In this document: positions 56,129 through 64,000 of the stretch, piece by piece
Numbering within the stretch: the first letter of the stretch is position 1
How the letters are laid out: each line of letters starts with the position of its first letter
Source of the DNA: Sphingomonas sp.
Lineage (GTDB): Bacteria > Pseudomonadota > Alphaproteobacteria > Sphingomonadales > Sphingomonadaceae
Assembly (NCBI RefSeq): GCF_026460985.1
Contig: NZ_JAPKNM010000064.1
Coordinates: 1-64,000 of the forward strand
DNA: 64,000 nt
Reading direction: 5' to 3'
Program-made: the position numbers and the translations under genes
The notes under the pieces: model-generated
What the model was told of the DNA's origin: nothing
Seen by the model: only the letters and a program-made list of their open reading frames with translations
Databases searched by the model: none

Positions 56129-57949
56129 ATGCACACAACCCGTCGCCAGCTTCTGCTGGGCACCGCCGGCACCCTCGCCGCCGCCGCCCTGCCCCGTCCC
56201 GCGCAGGCGCTGTTCGCCGATGCCGATGCGGGCGCCGAAGCGCTCCTCACGCGCACCGCGGAGGCCTTCCTCAAGCTCTATCCCGAGAACGCCACGTCGC
56301 TGGGCATCGACAAGGGCAAGCGCGCGCAACTCAAGCACCAGCTCGCCGATCGCTCGGCCGCGGGCCAGCGCAAGATCGCAGCGCATCTCCGCCAGACGCT
56401 CGCCGACCTGGGGAAGCTCGACGCGGCGGCGCTGAGCCCGATCATGCGCACCAATGTCGAGGTGGTGCAGGCCTCGTACGGCAACGGGCTCGAAGGCTTC
56501 GGCTTCGGCTATGGCGACGTCGCGGTCGGCAGCTGGCGTAACACGCCTTATGTCGTCGTCCAGAATGTCGGCGCCTATCTCGACGTGCCGCGCATGCTCG
56601 ACACCGATCACCAAGTGAAGACGCGCGAGGATGCCGACGCCTATCTCGACCGTGTCGAATCCTATGCCGAGCAGCTCGACAGCGAGACCGAACGGCTCCA
56701 GCTCGCCGCAGCCAAGGGCGTGATCGCGCCCGACTTCCTGATCGACAAGGCGCTCAGGCAATTGAAGATCGCCCGCGGCGGCAACACCGCCGGTTGGGGC
56801 CTGGTGACGTCGCTCGCCAATCGCACCGCGGGGATGGAAGGCGATTTCGGCAATGCGGCATGGATGCTGGCGAACGACAAGGTCGCGCCCGCGCTCGATC
56901 GCCAGATCGCCGAGCTCGAACGCCACCGCAAGCGCGCCACTCCGGACGCGGGCGTGTGGAAGTTCAAGGACGGCGACGCCTATTACGCCTGGGCGCTGCG
57001 CGCGGGCACGACCACGACGATGAGCCCTGACGAGGTCCACCGGATGGGCCTCGACCAGCTCCGCACGATCCAGGCGGAGATGGACACGATCCTCGAGGGC
57101 CTGGGCTACACGCAGGGCAGCGTCGGCGCGCGGATGACCGCGCTCGGCAAGGATCCGCGCTTCCTCTTCCCCGACAACGACCAGGGCCGCGCCGAGATCC
57201 TCAAGCTGCTGAACGACCGGATCGCCGACATCCGCAAGCGCATGCCGCAGGCATTCAACACGCTGGTGGACGGCAATGTCGAGGTGCGGCGCATGCCGCC
57301 CGAGGAGGAGCCGGGCGCTCCCGGCGCCTATGGCGGCGCGGGCTCGATCGACGGCACCATCCCCGGCAAGTTCTGGATCAACCTGCGCACCACGGGGCTG
57401 CACACCCGCTACAGCCTGCCCACCCTCTCCTATCACGAGGCGATCCCCGGCCATGTCTGGCAGGGCGAATATGCGTTCAAGCTGCCGCTGATCCGCACGC
57501 TGCTCTCGTTCAACGCCTATTCCGAAGGCTGGGCGCTCTATGCCGAACAGCTGGCCGGCGAGCTGGGCGTCTATGACGACGATCCCGTCGGCCGGCTCGG
57601 CTATCTCCAGTCGATCGGCTTCCGCGCCTGCCGCCTCGTCGTCGACTCGGGCCTCCACGCCAAGCGCTGGACCCGCAAGCAGGCGATCGACTGGTTCGTC
57701 GAGACCAATGGCTCGTCCGAAGAGGAAGTCGCCGGCGAAGTCGATCGCTATTGCTCGTGGCCGGGACAGGCATGTGGCTACAAGGTCGGCCATAGCGAGA
57801 TCAACCGCCTGCGCGACCGCGCCAAGGCGGCGCTGGGACCGCGCTACGACTTCAAGGCGTTCAACGACGCCCTGGTGCTCGGCGGCAACGTGCCCATGAC
57901 GGTGCTGGGGCATGTCGTCGACCGCTATATCGCGGCGCGAAAAGGCTAG
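56129..57949 (+). CDS. Secreted DUF885-family metallopeptidase-like protein
   Basis: A 606-residue protein beginning with a twin-arginine-type signal (TTRRQLLLGTAGTLAAAA, cleavage near AQA). The DUF885 body contains the zinc-peptidase-like motif SYHEAIPGHVWQGE (HExxxGH form, about residue 435) and FNAYSEGWALYAEQLAGELG with the third likely ligand Glu, followed by CSWPGQACGYKVGH. The family is related to M32/M3-like gluzincins, but few substrates are known. It starts 17 bp after nfeD and is probably in the same transcript. The folded-export signal implies cofactor loading in the cytoplasm. Confidence 0.88.
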   Translation: MHTTRRQLLLGTAGTLAAAALPRPAQALFADADAGAEALLTRTAEAFLKLYPENATSLGIDKGKRAQLKHQLADRSAAGQRKIAAHLRQTLADLGKLDAAALSPIMRTNVEVVQASYGNGLEGFGFGYGDVAVGSWRNTPYVVVQNVGAYLDVPRMLDTDHQVKTREDADAYLDRVESYAEQLDSETERLQLAAAKGVIAPDFLIDKALRQLKIARGGNTAGWGLVTSLANRTAGMEGDFGNAAWMLANDKVAPALDRQIAELERHRKRATPDAGVWKFKDGDAYYAWALRAGTTTTMSPDEVHRMGLDQLRTIQAEMDTILEGLGYTQGSVGARMTALGKDPRFLFPDNDQGRAEILKLLNDRIADIRKRMPQAFNTLVDGNVEVRRMPPEEEPGAPGAYGGAGSIDGTIPGKFWINLRTTGLHTRYSLPTLSYHEAIPGHVWQGEYAFKLPLIRTLLSFNAYSEGWALYAEQLAGELGVYDDDPVGRLGYLQSIGFRACRLVVDSGLHAKRWTRKQAIDWFVETNGSSEEEVAGEVDRYCSWPGQACGYKVGHSEINRLRDRAKAALGPRYDFKAFNDALVLGGNVPMTVLGHVVDRYIAARKG

Positions 57950-57971
57950 AGCGCCAACCACTTAACGTAGA

Positions 57972-59234
57972 ATGCCGGAGGGAGTCGTGTACGCGGCCTT
58001 AAGGGACGCGACGCACACTCCCGGCATGAGACGGTCGGACCAATATGCGCCGCGAAACCAGCGGCTGAGCCTCCGGCTCCGGGCTGCTCCGCTCCCCGAG
58101 CCGGTCTATCGCGACTTTGTCGACATGCTGTTCGGCATGCGCCTGCCCGTTTTCGGGCTGGGGCTCGTATTCGTCGCGGTCGCAACCCTTTTCGCGATCG
58201 AGTGGCGCGATCCGATCATCACTGCTTTGGCCGTCGCCGCCGCGACGGTCACCGCGCTTCGCCTGTGGACCATGCACGCTTATGGCCGCGCCCGCGCCGC
58301 CGCGTCCATCGCCCAGCTCAAATGCTGGGAGCTGCGCTACGCGATCGGATGCTACGCGTTCGCGCTGCTGCTGGCCGGGCTCAATGTCCGGGCGCTCACC
58401 TACCACCAGCCGCTCCTGCACCTGATAACGGTGAGCCTCGTCTTCAGCTTCGGCGCGGGGATCGTGTCCCGCATCTCGGTGCGGCCGGCGATCTGCGTGG
58501 CCAGCATGCTGCTGGCGACCGTCCCGACGATCGTCGCGCTCGCCGTGCATGCGTTCACCCAGCACGAGGCACCGTTCCACGCCCAACTATTCGCCATCCA
58601 GGCGCTGCTGCTCACCATGATCACCGTGCTGAGCCTCCAGACGGTGGGATATCTCTATCGCTCGGCGGTCCAGCACCACACCACCGAGCACGACATGGCG
58701 CACCTGGCCAAGCGCGACGCGCTGACCGGCCTGGCGAACCGCCTCCTCCTGCGCGAACGCTTCCAGGACGCGATGGCGAAGGCGCTGCACAAGAACGGCC
58801 GCCTCGCCATCCACTATATCGACCTGGACGGCTTCAAGGCGATCAACGACCGCCACGGCCACCCGGCGGGGGATATATTGCTTCAGCAGGTGTCCGAGCG
58901 GCTGAAGGCGGCGGTCCGGGCCGAGGACACCGTGGCGCGGCTGGGCGGCGACGAGTTCGTCGTGCTCCAGATCGACGTGGCGCAGGACAGCGAAGCGGAG
59001 CTGCTCGCGCGGAGGATCATCAAGAAGCTGAGCGCGCCCTATGAAATCGACGCGACGAGCATGCGCATCTCCGCCAGCGTGGGCATCGCGATGATGCCGG
59101 ACGCGGGCCGCGACCTCGAGCGGCTGCTCTCCCGCGCAGACACCGCGCTGTATCGCTCCAAGACCAGCGGCAAGGGCCGCGCGCATTTCTGCACGCGAGA
59201 AGGCGCGGTCGTCGAGCATCGGGCGGTCGCCTAG
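57972..59234 (+). CDS. Membrane-bound diguanylate cyclase (GGDEF)
   Basis: A 420-residue protein. The N-terminal half has about five or six hydrophobic helices (LPVFGLGLVFVAVATLFAI, AFALLLAGLNVRAL, VSLVFSFGAGIVSRI, ICVASMLLATVPTIVALAV, ALLLTMITVLSLQTVGYLY). The GGDEF domain starts at about 245 (KRDALTGLANRLLL) with the active site RLGGDEF. RAED five residues upstream forms the RxxD inhibitory site, so product feedback is expected. It makes cyclic di-GMP. No EAL domain. The N-terminal sensor is of unknown ligand. Start uncertain by a few codons (GTG at 57987 or ATG at 58026 possible). Confidence 0.93.
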   Translation: MPEGVVYAALRDATHTPGMRRSDQYAPRNQRLSLRLRAAPLPEPVYRDFVDMLFGMRLPVFGLGLVFVAVATLFAIEWRDPIITALAVAAATVTALRLWTMHAYGRARAAASIAQLKCWELRYAIGCYAFALLLAGLNVRALTYHQPLLHLITVSLVFSFGAGIVSRISVRPAICVASMLLATVPTIVALAVHAFTQHEAPFHAQLFAIQALLLTMITVLSLQTVGYLYRSAVQHHTTEHDMAHLAKRDALTGLANRLLLRERFQDAMAKALHKNGRLAIHYIDLDGFKAINDRHGHPAGDILLQQVSERLKAAVRAEDTVARLGGDEFVVLQIDVAQDSEAELLARRIIKKLSAPYEIDATSMRISASVGIAMMPDAGRDLERLLSRADTALYRSKTSGKGRAHFCTREGAVVEHRAVA

Positions 59235-59250
59235 ACCCCCCTCTCTACCT

Positions 59251-59357
59251 CGTCACCCCGGACTTGTTCCGGGGTCCACTTGGCCTCACCGGCTGAGCAA
59301 GAGCCTCTTGTCCTGCCCTTGCCTCCCGGTGGACCCCGGCACGAGGCCGGGGTGACG
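59251..59357. repeat. Palindromic repeat family A-related, diverged
   Basis: Left arm CGTCACCCCGGACTTGTTCC then GGGGTCCAC; right arm GTGGACCCCGGCACGAGGCC then GGGGTGACG. It lies between the convergent diguanylate cyclase and DUF937-like genes. Confidence 0.75.
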
Positions 59358-59374
59358 AAGGAATCCCGGCGATC

Positions 59375-59725
59375 CTATTTCTTGCCGAACAGGCCGGAAA
59401 TCATATTCCCCACATCGTCGAGCGGATTGCCGTCGCCGTCCTTGTCGAGCGCGCCGAGCAACCCGCCCTTCTCGTGCAGGAGCGCGGCGAAGCGGCCGAG
59501 CGATCCCTCGCCGCCGATATGGCCGATGATCTCCTGGAGCTTGTCGAGCGGAAGCCCGGTCGCCGAGGCGGCGCCCTGCGCCGTATCGCCGGGCTCGGGA
59601 TGCGCCTTGGCCAGCGCGCCGACGGCGGATTCGACCTGCTCGGGCGAGAGCCCGACCTTGGTCGCGAGATTCTTGATATCGACGTTCTGGCCGATCTGGC
59701 CGAGGATGCCATCCAAAATGCTCAT
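59375..59725 (-). CDS. DUF937/YidB-like small protein
   Basis: A 116-residue protein starting MSILDGILGQIGQNVDIKNLATKVG, with GLSPEQVESAVGALAKAHP and a Gly-rich end containing LDKDGDGNPLDDVGNMISGLFGKK. The DKDGDGNPLDD stretch resembles a calcium-binding loop. The pattern fits DUF937/YidB proteins, whose role is unknown. Start at 59725 with GGGAG upstream; an earlier start would add a Cys-containing stretch without similarity. Confidence 0.8.
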   Translation of the reverse strand: MSILDGILGQIGQNVDIKNLATKVGLSPEQVESAVGALAKAHPEPGDTAQGAASATGLPLDKLQEIIGHIGGEGSLGRFAALLHEKGGLLGALDKDGDGNPLDDVGNMISGLFGKK

Positions 59726-59760
59726 CGCGGATCTCCCTGGGCAAGCTTTGTCCGGATGCT

Positions 59761-60213
59761 CTAACACATCGGCGGCAAGGGCGCACGGTCCGGCTCGACG
59801 AAACCGCGACGCGCGGCGACCGAAAAGAGCCGTTCGCGGCTGTAGAAGCCAAGCGGCCAGTCGCGGCGCCCGATCGGCGAGACGAGCAGCGCGTTGACAC
59901 GCTCGGCGAGCCCGCCTTCGGGATGCGTACGCAGGAACAGCCGGACGCCGGCGACATAAGCGCGGGTGATCGTGTCGTGATAGCCGCCTTCATCGTCGTT
60001 CACCCCGCCGACGCTCTCGTTGAAGCGCGAGATGATGCCCGCGATCTCGGCATCGACATCGACATCCGGCCGCTCGGTGAGCAGATATAGGCAGGCGGCA
60101 AGATGCGCCTCATGCGTCCAGTCTTCCTTGGCGAGGCTGCATGCGAGCAGCCCTTCGCCGAGGCGGACGATTTCGGCGTCGGAAGCGAACAGGCGGGGCG
60201 TAAAGTCGGTCAT
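59761..60213 (-). CDS. Conserved hypothetical protein (WTHEAHL...GYHDTIT family)
   Basis: A 150-residue soluble protein with conserved-looking motifs EDWTHEAHLAACLYLL and NDDEGGYHDTITRAYVAGVRLFL, then LLVSPIGRRDWPLGFYSRERLFS. I recognise this as a recurrent conserved protein of proteobacteria without an assigned function; the paired His/Glu/Asp residues hint at a metal site. Its start codon and part of its ribosome-binding site lie inside a 16-bp perfect inverted repeat (60207-60246) immediately after pckA, so its translation may be structurally controlled and coupled to pckA. Confidence 0.75.
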   Translation of the reverse strand: MTDFTPRLFASDAEIVRLGEGLLACSLAKEDWTHEAHLAACLYLLTERPDVDVDAEIAGIISRFNESVGGVNDDEGGYHDTITRAYVAGVRLFLRTHPEGGLAERVNALLVSPIGRRDWPLGFYSRERLFSVAARRGFVEPDRAPLPPMC

Positions 60214-60246
60214 CGATCGGGCTCCTAGAGGCCCGATCGATGACCG
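60207..60246 (-). promoter_or_regulatory. Perfect stem-loop enclosing the start codon of the 59761-60213 gene
   Basis: CGGTCATCGATCGGGC / GCCCGATCGATGACCG, 16 bp without mismatch, with an 8-nt loop that on the transcript is CUCUAGGA. The ATG of the downstream gene is in the 3' arm and AGGAG begins in the loop. It could be a translation switch, a weak terminator after pckA, or a protein-binding dyad. Confidence 0.7.
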
Positions 60247-60252
60247 GGCAAG

Positions 60253-61866
<1,614 letters not shown>

Positions 61867-62049
61867 AGGTCCAACCTCCTAAGCCGCTAAACCCCTGCCC
61901 GAAGGCGGGGCCGCGTTATCCAATGGACCGGGCATAGGCAGCTGGCCGAAATCGCGTCAATTGGGGTAAACGGTGTCACCCGATTGAGCCGCCCGCGACT
62001 TTGCTTTAACCCCTGCCGTGATGCTCCAAAGCCACGCACGCTGCCCGGC
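61867..62049. promoter_or_regulatory. Divergent promoter region between pckA and chvI
   Basis: A 183-bp gap with both translation starts facing outward. The pckA leader contains a GC hairpin, CCCTGCC-CGAA-GGCGGGG, near 61891-61910. No clear operator could be read by eye. Confidence 0.5.
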
Positions 62050-62757
62050 ATGACCGCGACGATCGCGCTGGTCGATGACGACCGCAACATCCTGACCTCG
62101 GTCTCCATCGCGCTCCAGACCGAGGGGTTCCTGACCCGCGTCTATTCCGACGGCGAAAGCGCGCTGAAGGCGCTGATCGAGAACCCGCCCGATCTCGCGG
62201 TGCTCGACATCAAGATGCCCAAGATGGACGGGCTCGAGCTGCTGCGCCGGCTGCGCGAGAAGAGCGCGATCCCGGTCATCTTCCTCACCAGCAAGGACGA
62301 CGAGCTCGACGAGGCGCTGGGCCTCGCGATGGGCGCCGACGACTATATCGCCAAGCCGTTCAGCCAGCGGCTGCTGATCGCGCGCATCCGGGCGATCCTG
62401 CGGCGCACCGAACCGGTGCAGCCCGCTACGGAGGGCGGCCCGCAGGAGCCGGCGGAGATCCTCGAGCGCGGTCGGCTGACGATGGACCCGGCGCGGCACC
62501 GCGTCACCTGGGGCGGCACCAACGTGACGCTGACCGTCACCGAGTTCCTGATCCTCGAGACGCTGGCGCAACGCCCCGGCATCGTGAAGACCCGCAACCA
62601 GCTGATGGACGCCGCCTATCAGGACGACATCTATGTCGACGACCGCACGATAGACAGCCACATCAAGCGCGTGCGGCGCAAATTCCGGCAGGTCGATCCC
62701 GAGTTCGATGCTATCGAAACGCTCTATGGCGCCGGTTATCGCTTCTCGGACGAATAG
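62050..62757 (+). CDS. chvI: Response regulator ChvI
   Basis: A 235-residue OmpR-family regulator: [22 protein letters not shown] at the N-terminus is a ChvI signature, with phospho-acceptor Asp53 in [33 protein letters not shown] and KPFSQRLL. The winged helix is in the second half ([44 protein letters not shown]). In rhizobia ChvI controls envelope, acid and symbiosis genes. The ATG at 62050 is used because the receiver domain starts there. It overlaps the chvG start by 32 bp. Confidence 0.95.
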   Translation: MTATIALVDDDRNILTSVSIALQTEGFLTRVYSDGESALKALIENPPDLAVLDIKMPKMDGLELLRRLREKSAIPVIFLTSKDDELDEALGLAMGADDYIAKPFSQRLLIARIRAILRRTEPVQPATEGGPQEPAEILERGRLTMDPARHRVTWGGTNVTLTVTEFLILETLAQRPGIVKTRNQLMDAAYQDDIYVDDRTIDSHIKRVRRKFRQVDPEFDAIETLYGAGYRFSDE

Positions 62758-64000
62758 CGAGCGCGACCTCGCGCTCAAATGGTCGAACCGCGTCAGCCTC
62801 ACGCCGAGGATCCTGGCGGTCAACATCTTCGCGCTGGCGTTGCTCGGCAGCGGCTTCTTCTACCTCGATTCCTATCGCAGCCGGATCGTCGACAGCCGGG
62901 TGGCGCAGGCGCGCGGCGAGGTCCGACTGATCGCGCAGGCGATCGCCTCGGCCACGCCCGAGCGGCGCGACCTGCTCGTGCTCAGCCTCGCGCGCGATAC
63001 CGGCACCCGCATCCGGCTGTTCGACGAAAGCGGCCGGCTGATCACCGACAGCCATGACCTGGGCCTGCGCAACCTCGTCCTGCGCGATCCCGACAAGGAT
63101 CCCTTCAACCAGTCCACCGCGCGCTTCCTGGACGCCGTGATCGACACCGTCGCCGGCGCCGACCGCGCTCCGCTCTACCGCGAGCGCGGGCGCGACCGGG
63201 GGCTCGACTGGCCCGACGTGCGCACCGCGCGCGAGACGCACGGCACCCCCGCCACCGTATGGCGCGCGCCCGACCGGACGCCGGTGATCACCGCCGCGGC
63301 GCCGATCACCCAGCTCGGCGTGGTGATGACCACGGTGAATGCCCGCGACATCACCCAGACCGTACGGATGGAGCGCTTCCGGCTGAGCGTGGTGCTGGCG
63401 ATCGTCTCGCTGCTCTCGATCCTGCTCTCGCTGTTCCTGGCGCGGACGATCGTGCGGCCGCTGCGCCGCCTCGCCCGGGCGGCGGTCCGCGTCCGGCTGG
63501 GGCGCGCGCGTGAAGTAGTGGTGCCGCGCCTGCCCGAGCGTAGCGACGAGATCGGGATGCTCGCGCGCGCACTCTCCGACATGAGCCAGGCGCTGCGCGC
63601 GCGGATCGACGCGACCGAGAGCTTCGCCGCCGACGTCACGCACGAGCTCAAGAACCCCCTCGCCTCGCTGCGCTCCGCGGTCGAGGGGCTGTCCAAGGTC
63701 AAGGATCCGCAGTTGCAGGAGCAGTTGCTGGGCATCGTACGCGACGACGTCCACCGGCTCGACCGGCTGATCACCGACATCTCGGACGCCTCGCGGCTCG
63801 ACGCGCAGCTCAGCCGCGCCACCTTCGAGCCGGTGGATGTCGGGGCGATGATCGAGGCGCTGCTCGACCAGCGCGTCACGCGCGGCCTGCCGAACGGCGT
63901 CCGCATCGTGTTCGACCGCCGGCCGCGCGCGCCCCTGACGGTGCTCGGCGAGGGGGCGCGGCTCGAGCGCGTGTTCGAGAACCTCATCGAGAACGCCATT
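62726..64000 (+). CDS. chvG: Sensor histidine kinase ChvG (3' end outside window)
   Basis: The reading frame is open from the ATG at 62726 to the window end (425 codons). Start [22 protein letters not shown]1 about 28-46 ([19 protein letters not shown]), a periplasmic domain to about 215, TM2 about 220-238 ([19 protein letters not shown]), HAMP, then HisKA with His306 in [19 protein letters not shown]. The window stops in the N box of the ATPase domain ([12 protein letters not shown]). The start lies inside chvI, 32 bp before its stop, so the pair is translationally coupled. In relatives ChvG senses acidity or envelope state and is held by a periplasmic repressor. Confidence 0.93.
   Translation, partial: MAPVIASRTNSERDLALKWSNRVSLTPRILAVNIFALALLGSGFFYLDSYRSRIVDSRVAQARGEVRLIAQAIASATPERRDLLVLSLARDTGTRIRLFDESGRLITDSHDLGLRNLVLRDPDKDPFNQSTARFLDAVIDTVAGADRAPLYRERGRDRGLDWPDVRTARETHGTPATVWRAPDRTPVITAAAPITQLGVVMTTVNARDITQTVRMERFRLSVVLAIVSLLSILLSLFLARTIVRPLRRLARAAVRVRLGRAREVVVPRLPERSDEIGMLARALSDMSQALRARIDATESFAADVTHELKNPLASLRSAVEGLSKVKDPQLQEQLLGIVRDDVHRLDRLITDISDASRLDAQLSRATFEPVDVGAMIEALLDQRVTRGLPNGVRIVFDRRPRAPLTVLGEGARLERVFENLIENAI

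Noticed and set aside
54140-57961. 1273-codon minus-strand open frame
   Set aside because: Runs antisense through qmcA, nfeD and DUF885, and in the wrong frame over the CitE-like gene; low-complexity composition and no domain.
61880-61945. tRNA-like sequence in the pckA leader
   Set aside because: A GC hairpin is present, but no acceptor stem, T loop or anticodon arm can be assembled.

Overview
The window looks like chromosomal DNA of a sphingomonad (Sphingomonadaceae, Alphaproteobacteria). The DNA is very GC-rich. Two TonB-dependent receptors are present, pckA lies divergent from a chvI-chvG type two-component pair, and the outer-membrane operon runs lptD-surA-pdxA-rsmA. Several families of dyad-symmetric intergenic repeats of a kind often seen in this family of bacteria are also present. 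The genus is inferred, not demonstrated. I see no phage, plasmid, insertion sequence or CRISPR array.

Layout. 0-3.5 kb: two tandem tRNA genes (one cut by the window edge), an AI-2E transporter, glycerol kinase and a small GIY-YIG nuclease between palindromic repeats. 3.5-30.4 kb: a large acyl-CoA catabolic region. It holds two acyl-CoA ligases, a bifunctional hydratase/dehydrogenase, five acyl-CoA dehydrogenases (two paralogous side-by-side pairs plus one of the ACAD10/11-LvaC type), an aminoglycoside-phosphotransferase-fold kinase, Zn-alcohol dehydrogenase, SDR, two thioesterases, a PhzF protein, a serine hydrolase, a TonB receptor, an MFS exporter and a fused double-TetR regulator. 30.5-35.3 kb: an EF-hand protein, a two-component system and a small RTX/cadherin-like secreted protein. 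35.6-46.2 kb: housekeeping genes (ndk, holC, lptD-surA-pdxA-rsmA, an RsmB-like methyltransferase, guaB). 46.3-51.7 kb: a tightly packed operon of TonB receptor, DAACS symporter, 1-Cys peroxiredoxin and serine O-acetyltransferase. 51.8-60.2 kb: a GH43 glycosidase, a CitE-like lyase, qmcA-nfeD, a DUF885 peptidase-like protein, a diguanylate cyclase and small conserved proteins. 60.2-64 kb: pckA and chvI-chvG (chvG runs off the end).

How the genes may work together. The most interesting set is the leftward operon at 14.9-19.4 kb: an ACAD11/LvaC-like enzyme, Zn-ADH, LvaA/ACAD11-like kinase and SDR, divergent from a tandem-TetR regulator. By family knowledge, this kinase plus dehydrogenase-fold pair handles 4-hydroxyacyl-CoA by phosphorylation and phosphate elimination, so the locus may degrade gamma-hydroxy or gamma-keto acids (for example levulinate- or lactone-derived) and feed the neighbouring beta-oxidation genes. 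A shared sequence motif upstream of three of these catabolic units suggests one regulon. The TonB receptor-symporter-peroxiredoxin-serine acetyltransferase operon may couple uptake of a nutrient to cysteine synthesis. Most gene junctions in the catabolic region contain palindromic repeats whose RNA would fold into stable hairpins.
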